DNA of 64,000 nt from JAJZGK01 sp035538795 (GCA_035538795.1 DATLJS010000042.1:67147-131146); one strand, 5' to 3'; shown: positions 7,033 through 16,917, numbered from the stretch's first letter. The notes: generated by a model not told the origin, from the sequence alone. Numbers and translations: made by a program.

Positions 7033-9882
7033 ATGGTTTTGCGCCGTTTTCTTATTGGTTTGATTCTGCTGTTGTTTCCCGGTCTGGGCATGGCGGCGGA
7101 GGCTCCAGTGCTGGTGCTTTCCCCGAATATGGGCAAGGCCAGCTGGGCCGGCCATATGGAAATGCTGGCCGACCCCGCCGGTTCCCTGACCATCGGGCAG
7201 GCCACCGAACGCCCCGATTTCACCCCCATGCCGGGCATTCTGGCCCGCGGCTTCACCCACGGCGCCACATGGCTGCGCATCCGTCTGGAGAGCGAACCGG
7301 GGGCCGCCCATGACTGGTGGCTGGAAATGCTGCCCGCGTTCCTAGACCGCGTGACCGTCTATTTCCCCGATCAGGACCATCCCGGCCAATTCATCGAACG
7401 GGCCACCGGCGACCAACTGCCGTTGTCCAGCCGCGACTGGCTGCATCATCATTTTGTGCTAAAGGTGCCGCCGCTTGCCGATGGCCGGACCATGACCGTC
7501 TATGTCCGCGTCCAGACCGGCAGCAGCACCATCATGGGCGTCAGGATGTACACCACCGCCCGCATGGCCGAGGACACCGCCGCAAATCTGTTCGCTCTGG
7601 GGCTGGTTTACGGCGACGTCATCCTGATGCTGTTACTGTCGGCGATTTTCGGCATCTGGCTGAGGAAACGCATTTTTCTGGCCTATGCCGGCTATGCCTT
7701 GACCAGCAACAGCCAGATGTTTGTCGCCGACGGTCTGCCGGCCCGCTTCTTCTGGCCCGACAATCCTATTTTCACCGACCGGCTGGTGGGCTGTGTCAGC
7801 GCCCTCAGCGTGGTGATGGGCTGCCTGTTCGTCATCGAGCTTTTGGAACTGAAGCGCCATATGCCGCGCATGCGCCGCGCGTTCCAAACCGCGGCGGCGC
7901 TGGCTGCCGTCGCCTGTCTTTTCTCCGCCGCCGGCCGCTGGGATCTGGTGGCCAAGCCTTTCAATCAGATGGCCTTGGCGGGATTGCTGGCGTCAACCCT
8001 GTGCGCCGCCCGGCTGGCCTGGCAGCGGGTTCCCTCGGCCCGCTTCTTTCTTCTGGCCTTCTCCGCCCATGTAACCGCCACCAGCATCGCCATCATCATG
8101 CTGCTGGGTGTGGTCATGGACATCGAAACCATCGCCTGGCCGCTGCGCATCGCCGCCCTGATGCATGTGGTGATGATCGGCGCCGGTCTGGCCAACCGCC
8201 TGCGGCTGGAGCAGAAAAATTCCAAGGCCGCCGTGGCGGCGGCCCTGGCTTTCGAGCATCAGGCCCGCTCCTTGCTGGAAACCCGCGTCGAGGAACGCAC
8301 CGCCGATCTGCAGGTGGAGATCGATCAGCGCCGCCAAGCCATGGAGCAATTGGAGATGGGCGAGCGCCGTTCCCGGACGTTCCTCGCCACCGTGCCGCTA
8401 CCGCTGATGATCAGCCGGATATCCGACGGCCTGATCGTCTATTCCAATCAGGCCTTCCGCACCCTGTTCGACATTGCCGACGCGGACGAAGGCTTCGTTC
8501 GCACTCAAGAGCTTTACGCCGGGGAACAGGACCGCGAGCGGGTTCTGGCCTCAATCGGCGCCGACAAGGTCGCCTTCATCCCGGAGGTCCAGGGACGCAG
8601 CCGCACCGGACGCCTGGTCTGGGTCAGCATCAGCTGCGCCCGCGTCGAACAGGACGGCCAGGAATGCATTTTCGCCGCCCTGATGGATATCTCGGTCATC
8701 AAGGAGCACGAAGCCACCCTGCGCCGCGCCAGGGATTCCGCCGAAGCCGCCGATCAGGCGAAAAGCGCCTTCCTGGCCATGATGAGCCACGAGATCCGCA
8801 CGCCCATGACCGGCATCATCAGCGTCGCCGGCCTGCTGATGGAAACGCCCCTGACCGCCGCGCAGCGCGACTGGGTGCGCATCATCACCGGATCGGGCGA
8901 GAGCCTGCTGACCATTCTCAACGACATCCTGGACTTCTCGAAGCTGGAGCAAGACAAGCTCGAACTGGAAACCGCGCCGTTCCAACTGCCCAAGTTGCTC
9001 AGCGACACCGTCGAACTGATGCGCAACCATGCGGAGGCCAAGGATCTGAACCTGCGTCTGACCCTGGAGCCAAGCCTGGAAGCCTGGGTCGAAGGCGACG
9101 CGAACCGCCTGCGGCAGATTCTGCTGAACCTGATCGGCAACGCCGTCAAGTTCACCGACCGCGGCCATGTGGCCGTCGCCGCCCGTTGTCTGCCCCAGCC
9201 CGCCGGTTATACCCTGGCCGAGATCGAGGTCGAAGATACCGGCATCGGCATGTCGGAAGACATCCAGGCCCGCCTGTTCACCCCCTTCACGCAAGCCGAC
9301 GCCAGCATCAGCCGCCGCTATGGCGGTACTGGCCTCGGGCTGGCCATCAGCCGCCGCCTGGCCGTCGCCATGGGTGGCGGCATCACCGTCAGCAGCCGGG
9401 AAGCGCACGGCAGCCGCTTCACCCTGGCCCTGCCTTTGCCGAAAACCGTCGCGCCGTTCTGCGCTCCATCGCTGCCCGGCAGCGGCGGCTTGCCGCCGCT
9501 GCATCTGCTGCTGGTCGAGGACCACCGCATCAACGCCATGGTGGTGCAGGCCATTCTCGACAAGTTCGGCCATTCCATCGAACTGGCGGTCAACGGCCTG
9601 GAGGCCATTCACGCCATATCGTCCCGTCCGCCCGGCCATTTTCAGGCAGTGCTGATGGACATGCAGATGCCGGAAATGGACGGGCTGGAAGCCACCCGCG
9701 CCATTCGCCGCATGAAAGGCCCGCGCAGCGCCGTCCCCATCATCGCCATGACCGCCAACGCCTTCAGCAGCGACGTCGAGCATTGCATGCAGGCCGGCAT
9801 GAACGGCTATTTGAGCAAACCCGTCGACCCCGCCGCCCTGTTCGCCGAACTGCGCCGGGTTCTAGAAATGGAAACCGCCTGA
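7033..9882 (+). CDS. Hybrid sensor histidine kinase/response regulator with 7TM sensor
   Basis: A 949-aa membrane hybrid kinase. In order: signal peptide (residues 1-21); an extracytoplasmic 7TMR-DISM extracellular-2-type beta domain (about 30-180); seven predicted membrane segments (about 185-395); a coiled coil; a PAS domain (about 445-560); HisKA with the H-box SHEIRTPM and phosphoacceptor His586; HATPase with N and G boxes (NLIGNAVKFT, DTGIGMS, GGTGLGL); and a C-terminal receiver with phosphoacceptor Asp876 in the MDMQMPEMDG context and Lys in SKPVD. It likely senses a periplasmic ligand, possibly a carbohydrate, and feeds a phosphorelay. Its stop overlaps the next gene start (TGATG), so the kinase, ABM protein and acetyltransferase form an operon. 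Confidence 0.92.
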   Translation: MVLRRFLIGLILLLFPGLGMAAEAPVLVLSPNMGKASWAGHMEMLADPAGSLTIGQATERPDFTPMPGILARGFTHGATWLRIRLESEPGAAHDWWLEMLPAFLDRVTVYFPDQDHPGQFIERATGDQLPLSSRDWLHHHFVLKVPPLADGRTMTVYVRVQTGSSTIMGVRMYTTARMAEDTAANLFALGLVYGDVILMLLLSAIFGIWLRKRIFLAYAGYALTSNSQMFVADGLPARFFWPDNPIFTDRLVGCVSALSVVMGCLFVIELLELKRHMPRMRRAFQTAAALAAVACLFSAAGRWDLVAKPFNQMALAGLLASTLCAARLAWQRVPSARFFLLAFSAHVTATSIAIIMLLGVVMDIETIAWPLRIAALMHVVMIGAGLANRLRLEQKNSKAAVAAALAFEHQARSLLETRVEERTADLQVEIDQRRQAMEQLEMGERRSRTFLATVPLPLMISRISDGLIVYSNQAFRTLFDIADADEGFVRTQELYAGEQDRERVLASIGADKVAFIPEVQGRSRTGRLVWVSISCARVEQDGQECIFAALMDISVIKEHEATLRRARDSAEAADQAKSAFLAMMSHEIRTPMTGIISVAGLLMETPLTAAQRDWVRIITGSGESLLTILNDILDFSKLEQDKLELETAPFQLPKLLSDTVELMRNHAEAKDLNLRLTLEPSLEAWVEGDANRLRQILLNLIGNAVKFTDRGHVAVAARCLPQPAGYTLAEIEVEDTGIGMSEDIQARLFTPFTQADASISRRYGGTGLGLAISRRLAVAMGGGITVSSREAHGSRFTLALPLPKTVAPFCAPSLPGSGGLPPLHLLLVEDHRINAMVVQAILDKFGHSIELAVNGLEAIHAISSRPPGHFQAVLMDMQMPEMDGLEATRAIRRMKGPRSAVPIIAMTANAFSSDVEHCMQAGMNGYLSKPVDPAALFAELRRVLEMETA

Positions 9883-10199
9883 TGTTCGCCAAGACGCCAA
9901 AACCGCCCTATTATGCCGTCGTCTTTTCCAGTCAGCGGACGGATGCCGACGACGGCTACGCCGCCATGGCCGAGCGCATGGTGGAACTGGCGGGCAGGCA
10001 ACCGGGCTTTCTTGGCGCCGAAAGCAGTCGCGACGCGAACGGCTTCGGCCTCACCGTTTCATACTGGCGCGACGAAGCCGCCATCGCTGCCTGGAAGGCC
10101 GACGCCGAACATCAAACCGCCCAAAGACTGGGTCGGGAAAAATGGTACGCCGGGTTCCGCCTCAGGGTGGCGAAGGTGGAACGGGATTACGGATTCTAA
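9882..10199 (+). CDS. Antibiotic biosynthesis monooxygenase (ABM) domain protein
   Basis: A 105-aa ferredoxin-like alpha/beta-barrel protein of the ABM/YgiN superfamily. It shows the typical order: AVVFSSQRT strand, MAERMVELAGRQPGFLGAES helix-turn, SYWRDEAAIAAWKADAEH, and the final helix with W and R residues. Family members act as dimers and oxidise quinols or degrade haem, or have unknown roles. It overlaps the kinase stop by 1 nt and is followed with no gap by the GNAT gene, which implies coexpression with the sensor kinase. The substrate is unknown. Confidence 0.85.
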   Translation: MFAKTPKPPYYAVVFSSQRTDADDGYAAMAERMVELAGRQPGFLGAESSRDANGFGLTVSYWRDEAAIAAWKADAEHQTAQRLGREKWYAGFRLRVAKVERDYGF

Positions 10200-10727
10200 A
10201 TGATGACCGACACCACAGTAACTTTCCGCCAACTCGTCCTGACGGATGCGCCGCAATTCCGCGCCCTGCGCCTGGCGGCGCTGCGGGATCACCCCGAATG
10301 CTTCGGCGCGCCCCACGACGAGGAAGAAGCCCAGGGCGTCGCCCTGTTTGAACGCCGGATCGCCGGCTTCCAGGACGGCGACGCCGCCTTCGGCGCATTC
10401 CGGGGCGCCAATATGATTGGCATCGCCGCCATGTTCCGCGCCGCCAGCGGCACCATGCGCCACCGCGGCACGTTGTGGGGCGTCTACGTCGTTCCCGAAC
10501 TGCGCGGCACCGACGCCGCCGAGCGCCTGATCGCCGCCGTCATCGAGCATGCCCGCAAGCATGTGGACGTTCTGACCGGCCTCGTCACCTGCGGCAACGA
10601 CCGCGCCCGGGCCTTCTATGCCCGCCTGGGTTTCGACTTCAGCGGCATCGAACGCAAAATTCTGAAGGTCGACGGCCGGTGGCACGACCAGGAAATCCTG
10701 GTGCTGGATCTGACAGACGCGGCATAG
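10200..10727 (+). CDS. GNAT-family N-acetyltransferase
   Basis: A 175-aa acetyl-CoA-dependent acyltransferase with the GNAT fold. Visible are the N-terminal RQLVLTDAPQFRALRLAALR helices, the central strand leading to GVYVVPELRGTDAAERLI (motif A; the usual Q/R-x-x-G-x-G/A is replaced by ELRGTDAA), and the C-terminal NDRARAFYARLGFDF motif B. The acceptor is unknown. The gene starts immediately after the ABM gene stop (TAAATGATG); either of two successive ATG codons may be used. A terminator follows within 65 nt. Confidence 0.87.
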   Translation: MMTDTTVTFRQLVLTDAPQFRALRLAALRDHPECFGAPHDEEEAQGVALFERRIAGFQDGDAAFGAFRGANMIGIAAMFRAASGTMRHRGTLWGVYVVPELRGTDAAERLIAAVIEHARKHVDVLTGLVTCGNDRARAFYARLGFDFSGIERKILKVDGRWHDQEILVLDLTDAA

Positions 10728-10757
10728 CCTGCCGAGCCGCACCCCGGAAAACCGCAA

Positions 10758-10790
10758 AAAAGGCCGCCTTCCTCTCGGAAAGCGGCCTTT
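10758..10790 (+). terminator. Rho-independent terminator after the kinase-ABM-GNAT operon
   Basis: Inverted repeat AAAGGCCGC / GCGGCCTTT with extra pairing in the TTCC/GGAA part. It lies between the convergent acetyltransferase and ppdK genes and could serve both strands. Confidence 0.7.
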
Positions 10791-10821
10791 CTCATGCGCG
10801 CGGCAAGAAGGCTTACAAGGC

Positions 10822-13500
10822 TTACGCCGTGCTGGCGGCTTTTTGCCCCAGGGCTGCCTGGGCGGCGGCCAAGCGGGCGATCGGCACGCGATAGGGCGAA
10901 CAGGACACGTAGTCCAGGCCGACCGTCTGGCAGAAGGCGACCGAGGCGGGATCGCCGCCATGTTCGCCGCAGATGCCCATCTTGATGCCGGGGCGGGTGG
11001 CGCGGCCGCGTTCGGCGGCGATCTTGATCATTTCGCCGACGCCCTCGACGTCGATGCTGGCGAAAGGATCATGCTCGTAGATGCCCTTCTGGCGATAAAC
11101 CTCCAGAAACGGGCCGGAATCGTCGCGGCTCATGCCCAGGGTGGTCTGCGTCAGATCGTTGGTGCCGAAGCTGAAGAACTCGGCGGTCTCGGCGATCTTG
11201 CCGGCGGCCAGGGCGGCACGGGGCAGCTCGATCATGGTGCCGATCATGTAGTCGAGCGTGGTGCCGGTGGCGGCGAAGACCTGGGCGGCGGCGCGATCGA
11301 CCACGTCCTTCAACAGGTCCAGTTCCTTCTTGGTGCCCACCAGCGGGATCATCACTTCGGGAACCACGGTCTGCCCGCTCTTCTTCGACACCTCGACGGC
11401 GGCGGTAAAGATGGCGCGGGCCTGCATTTCGTAGATTTCCGGATAGGTGATGCCCAGACGGCAGCCGCGATGGCCCAGCATGGGGTTGGCTTCATGCAAC
11501 TGGCTGTTACGGGCGCGCAGCGCCGAAATGTCGGTGCCGGCGGCGGCGGCCACCTCGGCCATTTCGGCTTCGGTGTGGGGCAGGAACTCGTGCAGCGGCG
11601 GGTCCAGCAGGCGGATGGTCACCGGCAGCCCCTGCATGATCTCGAACAGCTCGACGAAATCGTTCTTCTGATAGGGTTCGACCTTGGCCAGGGCGGCGCG
11701 GCGGCCCGCCTCGTCGGAGGCCAGGATCATCTCGCGCACCGCCAGGATGCGCTTGGGATCGAAGAACATATGCTCGGTCCGGCACAGGCCGATGCCTTCG
11801 GCCCCGAACTTGCGGGCGGTGCGGGCGTCCAGCGGGGTTTCGGCGTTGGTGCGGACCTTCAGAGTGCGAATGGCGTCCACCCATTCCATCAAGGCCGCGA
11901 AATCGCCGGTCAGCTCAGGCTGCACGGTGGGAACATGACCCAGCATCACCTCGCCGGTGGCGCCGTCCAGGGTGATGATGTCGCCTTCCTTGACGACGAC
12001 GCCCATGGCCTTGAACTGCTTGGCCTTGTAGTCGATGCGCACGTCGCCGGTGCCGGAAACGCAGGGACGGCCCATGCCGCGGGCAACCACGGCGGCGTGA
12101 CTGGTCATGCCGCCGCGCGAGGTCAGGATGCCTTGGCTGACATGCATGCCGCCGATGTCCTCAGGACTGGTTTCGATGCGGACCAGAATCACCTTCTCGC
12201 CGTTCTTGGCCAGCGCCTCAGCGTCTTCGGCCGAGAACACCACCTTGCCCGACGCCGCGCCCGGCGAGGCCGGCAGGCCGCGGGCGATGATCTTGCGGTC
12301 GGCCTTGGGATCCAGGGTCGGATGCAGCAGCTGGTCCAGATTGCCCGGCTCGATGCGGGCCACGGCCTTTTCCTTGGAGATCAGGCCTTCGCGGGCCATG
12401 TCCACGGCGATCTTCAGGGCGGCGGCGGCAGTGCGTTTGCCGGTACGGGTCTGCAGCATCCACAGCTTCGACTGCTGGACGGTGAACTCGATGTCCTGCA
12501 TGTCGGTGAAGTGGGCCTCCAGCTTGGTACGGACGTCGGCCAACTGGGCGAAGACCTTCGGCATCACCTCTTCCATCGACAGCAGATCGGCCCCGGCGGC
12601 CTCGCGGGCGGCCTTGGTCAGATATTGCGGCGTGCGGATGCCGGCGACCACGTCCTCGCCCTGGGCGTTGACCAGATATTCGCCGTAGAAGAAGTTCTCG
12701 CCGGTCGATGGATCGCGGGTGAAGGCCACGCCGGTGGCGCAGTCGTCGCCCATGTTGCCGAACACCATGGCCTGAATGTTGACGGCGGTGCCCCAGTCGG
12801 CCGAAATGTCGTGCAGACGGCGATAGGTGATGGCGCGCTGGTTCATCCAGCTGCCGAACACGGCGCCGACGGCGCCCCACAACTGATCCTCGACCGACTG
12901 CGGGAAGGGACGGCCCAGTTCTTCCTGAACCTTGGCCTTATAGGCGGCGACGATCGTCTTCCAGTCGTTGGCGGTCAGCGCCGTATCCAGGCTCTGGTCG
13001 TTGTCGGACTTGTGGTTCTCCAGAATGTCTTCGAAGTGATGGTGCTCGACGCCCAACACCACGTCGGAATACATCTGGATGAACCGGCGGTAGCTGTCAT
13101 AGGCGAAGCGCGGATCGTTGCTGCGCTTGGCCAGGGCTTCCACCGTCTGGTCGTTAAGTCCCAGGTTCAAGACGGTGTCCATCATGCCCGGCATCGAGGC
13201 GCGAGCGCCCGAACGGACGGAAACCAGCAGCGGATTTTCCAGCGAGCCGAATTGACAGCCCGTGCCACTTTCGATCTTGGCCAAGGCGTCCTTGACCTGC
13301 GCCGCCAGCTCGGCCGGATAGCTTTCGCCGTTGGCGTAATAGTAGGTGCACACTTCGGTGGTGATGGTGAAGCCGGGAGGAACGGGCAAGCCGAGATTGG
13401 CCATTTCGGCCAGATTGGCGCCCTTGCCGCCCAGCAGGTTCTTCATGTCCGAACGGCCTTCGGCGCTGCCGCCGCCGAACGCGTACACCCACTTGGTCAT
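10822..13500 (-). CDS. ppdK: Pyruvate, phosphate dikinase
   Basis: An 892-aa enzyme that interconverts pyruvate + ATP + phosphate and phosphoenolpyruvate + AMP + diphosphate; it can run in the glycolytic or the gluconeogenic direction. The N-terminal ATP-grasp part starts MTKWVYAFGGG and contains KGANLAEM. The central swivelling domain has the phospho-histidine motif GGMTSHAAVVARGMGRP with His468. The C-terminal PEP/pyruvate TIM barrel ends with the active-site CGEHGGDP segment. The start is fixed by a perfect GGAGG 5 nt upstream of ATG. It is monocistronic and length is normal for bacterial PPDK. Confidence 0.97.
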   Translation of the reverse strand: MTKWVYAFGGGSAEGRSDMKNLLGGKGANLAEMANLGLPVPPGFTITTEVCTYYYANGESYPAELAAQVKDALAKIESGTGCQFGSLENPLLVSVRSGARASMPGMMDTVLNLGLNDQTVEALAKRSNDPRFAYDSYRRFIQMYSDVVLGVEHHHFEDILENHKSDNDQSLDTALTANDWKTIVAAYKAKVQEELGRPFPQSVEDQLWGAVGAVFGSWMNQRAITYRRLHDISADWGTAVNIQAMVFGNMGDDCATGVAFTRDPSTGENFFYGEYLVNAQGEDVVAGIRTPQYLTKAAREAAGADLLSMEEVMPKVFAQLADVRTKLEAHFTDMQDIEFTVQQSKLWMLQTRTGKRTAAAALKIAVDMAREGLISKEKAVARIEPGNLDQLLHPTLDPKADRKIIARGLPASPGAASGKVVFSAEDAEALAKNGEKVILVRIETSPEDIGGMHVSQGILTSRGGMTSHAAVVARGMGRPCVSGTGDVRIDYKAKQFKAMGVVVKEGDIITLDGATGEVMLGHVPTVQPELTGDFAALMEWVDAIRTLKVRTNAETPLDARTARKFGAEGIGLCRTEHMFFDPKRILAVREMILASDEAGRRAALAKVEPYQKNDFVELFEIMQGLPVTIRLLDPPLHEFLPHTEAEMAEVAAAAGTDISALRARNSQLHEANPMLGHRGCRLGITYPEIYEMQARAIFTAAVEVSKKSGQTVVPEVMIPLVGTKKELDLLKDVVDRAAAQVFAATGTTLDYMIGTMIELPRAALAAGKIAETAEFFSFGTNDLTQTTLGMSRDDSGPFLEVYRQKGIYEHDPFASIDVEGVGEMIKIAAERGRATRPGIKMGICGEHGGDPASVAFCQTVGLDYVSCSPYRVPIARLAAAQAALGQKAASTA

Positions 13501-13614
13501 AAAAACCTCCAAAATGACTGGGTCTGCCCACCCAATGTCAGGCGAATATAAGAATATTTCCTTCCGCTTCCAGTTTGCGGAAGGAAATCGTCGTGCTCAA
13601 ACGTTTAGGCCGGC

Positions 13615-15681
13615 TCAGCCTTCGATCTTCGAGAAGTCGGCGATGGCTTCCATGGCCGACCCGATCTGGGACAACAGCCGCAGGCGATTGGCCCGCACCG
13701 GCGCTTCGTCGCAGTTCACCGTGACCTTGTCGAAGAAAGCGTCGACCGGGCGGCGCAACCGGGCCAGGGCAGCCATGGCGGCGGCGTAGTCTTCGTCCGC
13801 CAGCGCCTTGTCCAGCGCCGGGCGTCCCGACGCCAGAGCTTCTGCCAAAGCTTTCTCCTCGGCCTGCCCCAGCAACGAACCGTCGATGGCGCCGGCGTGG
13901 GAAATCCCGTCCTTCTTTTCCTCGATGCGCACGATATTGGCGGCGCGGCGATAGGCGATCAGCAGGTTGGAGCCGTCTTCCGAGGCCACGAAATCGGTCA
14001 ACGCGCCGACACGCGCTTGCAGACGCACCAGATCGTCCTCTCCGCCTTTGGCGAAGATGGCGGCGATCAGGTCGTGGCGCACGCCGTTCTCGCGCAGGGC
14101 CACCGTCAGACGATCGGCGAAGAAATCCATCAGGTCGTCGGCGGTCTGGTCGGCGCCGACGGCCAGCGGCAGCTTGTAGGCGGCATGAGCCTGAACGAAC
14201 AGCGTACGCAAGGACAGGCGCAAACCGTTCTCCAGGATCAGGCGGATGACGCCCAAGGCGGCGCGGCGCAGGGCGAAGGGATCCTTCGACCCCGTAGGCT
14301 TTTCGTCGATGGCGAAGAAGCCCACCAGACTGTCCAGCTTGTCGGCCAAGGCCACGGCCACCGACACCCGTGCGGTGGGGCAACGGTCGTTCGGCCCCTG
14401 GGGGGCGTAGTGGTCGGCGACGGCGTCGGCCACGGCCGCGGCCTCGCCGTCGTTGAGGGCGTAATAGCGGCCCATCAGGCCTTGCAGTTCGGGGAATTCG
14501 CCGACCATTTCCGACGACAGATCGGCCTTGGCCAGTTCGGCGGCGCGGGTCGCCTGGGCGGCGTCGGCGCCGATCAGCGCGGCGATGGCGTCGGACAGCG
14601 CCTTGATGCGCTCGACCTTGTCCAGCATGGTGCCCAGCTTGGCGTAGTAAAGACGCTCGGCCAGCTTGGGCAGGCGCGATTCCAAGCGATGCTTGCGGTC
14701 GGTGTCCCAGAAGAACTTGGCGTCCGACAGACGGGCACGCAGCACGCGCTCGTTGCCGGCGACGATGGCCTTGCCGCCGTCCGCCGCCTTCATGTTGCTG
14801 ACCACCAGGAAACGGTTGGCCAGACGGCCGTCGGCCTTCAGCAGCGAGAAATATTTCTGGTGCGAACGCATGGAGGTGATCAGCACTTCGTCCGGCACGT
14901 CCATGAAGGCCTGATCGATGGTGCCGACCAGCACGTTGGGGCATTCCACCAGCCCGGTGACTTCGGCCAGCAGACCTTCGTCCTGGCGCAGGCTGAAGCC
15001 TTCGCGCTCGGCGGCGGCTTCGGCCTGACGCAGGATTTCATGACGGCGCTCGGTGGCGTCCAGCGTCACATGGGCATCGGCCAGCTTGGCGGCGTAATCG
15101 GCATAATCCTTCACCGCGAAAGCGGCGGGGGCCAGGAAGCGATGGCCGACGGTGCGGTCGTCGGCGCTGATCGGACCGAACGAAACCGGCACGACCTTGC
15201 CGTCGAACAAGGCGATGATGCTTTGCAGCGGGCGCACCCAGCGCACCGAATGACTGCCCCAGCGCATGGATTTCGGCCAGGGGAAATCGGCCAGGGTCTG
15301 TTCCACCACGTCCTTGAGGACATCGGCCGTGGGCCGCCCCTTCCTGGAGATGACGGCGAAATAGAACACGCCCTTGCCGGTATCGCGTTCCTCGCATTCG
15401 GCCAGGGTGACGCCGGCGCCTTTCAGGAAGCCGTCCAGAGCCTGGGCCGGAGCGCCGACGCGCGGGCCGCGCCGTTCTTCCGACACGTCGGGCGTGGCGG
15501 TCGGCAGACCTTCGACGACCAGATTCAGGCGTCGCGGCGTGGCGTGGCTGCGCAGGCCTTCCCAATCCAGGCCGTTCTTTTTCAGGCCTTCCGAGACCAG
15601 ACGCCGCAAATCCTCAGCGGCGCGGGCCTGCATGCGGGCGGGAATTTCCTCGGACAGCAGTTCGAGCAGGAATTCAGCCAT
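13615..15681 (-). CDS. glyS: Glycine-tRNA ligase beta subunit
   Basis: A 688-aa beta subunit of the bacterial alpha2beta2 glycyl-tRNA synthetase; it contributes tRNA binding, an HD-like and a C-terminal DALR-type anticodon domain. It starts with the characteristic MAEFLLELLSEEIPARMQ. Other family segments include TPRRLNLVVEGL and RSHQKYFSL. The start ATG has GGAGGG 7 nt upstream and lies 2 nt after the glyQ stop, so glyQ and glyS are one operon. Length fits the family. Confidence 0.96.
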   Translation of the reverse strand: MAEFLLELLSEEIPARMQARAAEDLRRLVSEGLKKNGLDWEGLRSHATPRRLNLVVEGLPTATPDVSEERRGPRVGAPAQALDGFLKGAGVTLAECEERDTGKGVFYFAVISRKGRPTADVLKDVVEQTLADFPWPKSMRWGSHSVRWVRPLQSIIALFDGKVVPVSFGPISADDRTVGHRFLAPAAFAVKDYADYAAKLADAHVTLDATERRHEILRQAEAAAEREGFSLRQDEGLLAEVTGLVECPNVLVGTIDQAFMDVPDEVLITSMRSHQKYFSLLKADGRLANRFLVVSNMKAADGGKAIVAGNERVLRARLSDAKFFWDTDRKHRLESRLPKLAERLYYAKLGTMLDKVERIKALSDAIAALIGADAAQATRAAELAKADLSSEMVGEFPELQGLMGRYYALNDGEAAAVADAVADHYAPQGPNDRCPTARVSVAVALADKLDSLVGFFAIDEKPTGSKDPFALRRAALGVIRLILENGLRLSLRTLFVQAHAAYKLPLAVGADQTADDLMDFFADRLTVALRENGVRHDLIAAIFAKGGEDDLVRLQARVGALTDFVASEDGSNLLIAYRRAANIVRIEEKKDGISHAGAIDGSLLGQAEEKALAEALASGRPALDKALADEDYAAAMAALARLRRPVDAFFDKVTVNCDEAPVRANRLRLLSQIGSAMEAIADFSKIEG

Positions 15682-15683
15682 GA

Positions 15684-16577
15684 TCAGCCCTCCACCTTGC
15701 CGGTTTGCCGGGAAGCAGGATGGCGGGTGGCCAGCCAACATTCGCAACAGGCTTTGGCAAGCGCGCGGACGCGGCCGATATAGGATTGGCGCTCGGTCAC
15801 GGAAATCACCCCACGGGCATCGAGAAGATTGAAGCGGTGGCTGGCCTTGATGCACTGGTCATAGGCCGGCAGGGCCAGACCGGCCTTCAGCAGGTTCTCG
15901 CATTCCGTCTCGGCGTCGAGGAAATGCCGCAGCAGCATGCCGGTGTCGGCATATTCGAAGTTATGCTTGGAATACTCCACTTCGGCCTGCTTGAAGACGT
16001 CGCCGTACTTGACGCCGTCGCCGTTGAAATCCAGGTCGTAGACGTTTTCCACGCCCTGAATGTACATGGCCAAACGCTCCAGGCCATAGGTCAGCTCGAC
16101 GGCGACCGGATCGCATTCGATGCCGCCCACCTGTTGGAAATAGGTGAACTGGGTCACCTCCATGCCGTCGCACCAGACTTCCCAGCCCAGGCCCCAGGCG
16201 CCCAGGGTTGGGCTTTCCCAGTCGTCTTCGACGAAGCGGATGTCGTGAGCCAGCGGGTCGATGCCCAGGCGCTTCAGGCTTTCGAGATACAGTTCCTGAG
16301 CGTTGGCCGGCGACGGCTTCAGCAAAGCCTGGAACTGGTAATAATGCTGAAGACGGTTGGGGTTTTCGCCATAACGGCCGTCCTTGGGACGGCGCGACGG
16401 CTGAACATAGGCGGTCTTCCAGGACTCCGGACCCAGCGCCCGCAGGGTGGTGGCCGGATGGAACGTTCCCGCGCCCACTTCCATGTCGTAGGGCTGAAGG
16501 ATCACGCACCCTTGCTCGGCCCAGAAAGCCTGCAGGGTAAGAATAAGAGACTGGAAGCTCGGCCGCTGCTGCGCCAT
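15684..16577 (-). CDS. glyQ: Glycine-tRNA ligase alpha subunit
   Basis: A 297-aa class II aminoacyl-tRNA synthetase catalytic subunit that activates glycine and charges tRNA-Gly. The N-terminus SFQSLILTLQAFWAEQGC and the segment QPYDMEVGAGTFHPAT, leading into the motif 2 region with AYVQPSRRPKDGRYGENPNR, are family hallmarks. The start MAQQRPSF was chosen because the extension upstream lacks family similarity. It is the first gene of glyQS. Its upstream region is the long AT-rich gap shared with a candidate small RNA. Confidence 0.96.
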   Translation of the reverse strand: MAQQRPSFQSLILTLQAFWAEQGCVILQPYDMEVGAGTFHPATTLRALGPESWKTAYVQPSRRPKDGRYGENPNRLQHYYQFQALLKPSPANAQELYLESLKRLGIDPLAHDIRFVEDDWESPTLGAWGLGWEVWCDGMEVTQFTYFQQVGGIECDPVAVELTYGLERLAMYIQGVENVYDLDFNGDGVKYGDVFKQAEVEYSKHNFEYADTGMLLRHFLDAETECENLLKAGLALPAYDQCIKASHRFNLLDARGVISVTERQSYIGRVRALAKACCECWLATRHPASRQTGKVEG

Positions 16578-16865
16578 GGGAAAACCGCCGTGAAGAAACT
16601 GGATGCGAAGCCCGCAAAAAACCCCAGCCTGAAACCAGGGTCGGCAAGGCCCGCACAAAGTAAGCGGCGGCGGGGTGAGGGTCAAGCTTTGGACAAGCCG
16701 AGCAGGCATGGCGGCGGCGCCATCCCGGAAGAGGAAAATTCATCGGAAGACAGGACATGCCTCCACGGCGGATAGATACAATTTTATGAAAAACAAAACA
16801 TAATCACGTTAAATAATAGCCTAAATAAAATTATTTGAATTCTAATCCCCATAGAGCGAAAGTGA

Positions 16866-16881
16866 TGTGACGGTAATCACA
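16866..16881. promoter_or_regulatory. Perfect CRP/FNR-superfamily palindrome (TGTGA-N6-TCACA)
   Basis: The 16-mer TGTGACGGTAATCACA matches the classical CRP consensus with no mismatch. It overlaps a second inverted repeat, GGTAATC/GATTACC. Its centre is about 45 nt upstream of a plausible start site for a plus-strand RNA (using GATACT at 16907) and about 297 nt upstream of glyQ on the other strand. It is not an FNR box (TTGAT-N4-ATCAA). The regulator is inferred from the motif only. Confidence 0.6.
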
Positions 16882-16917
16882 GATTACCACCTCTCTTGAG
16901 AAAAAAGATACTTCGCG

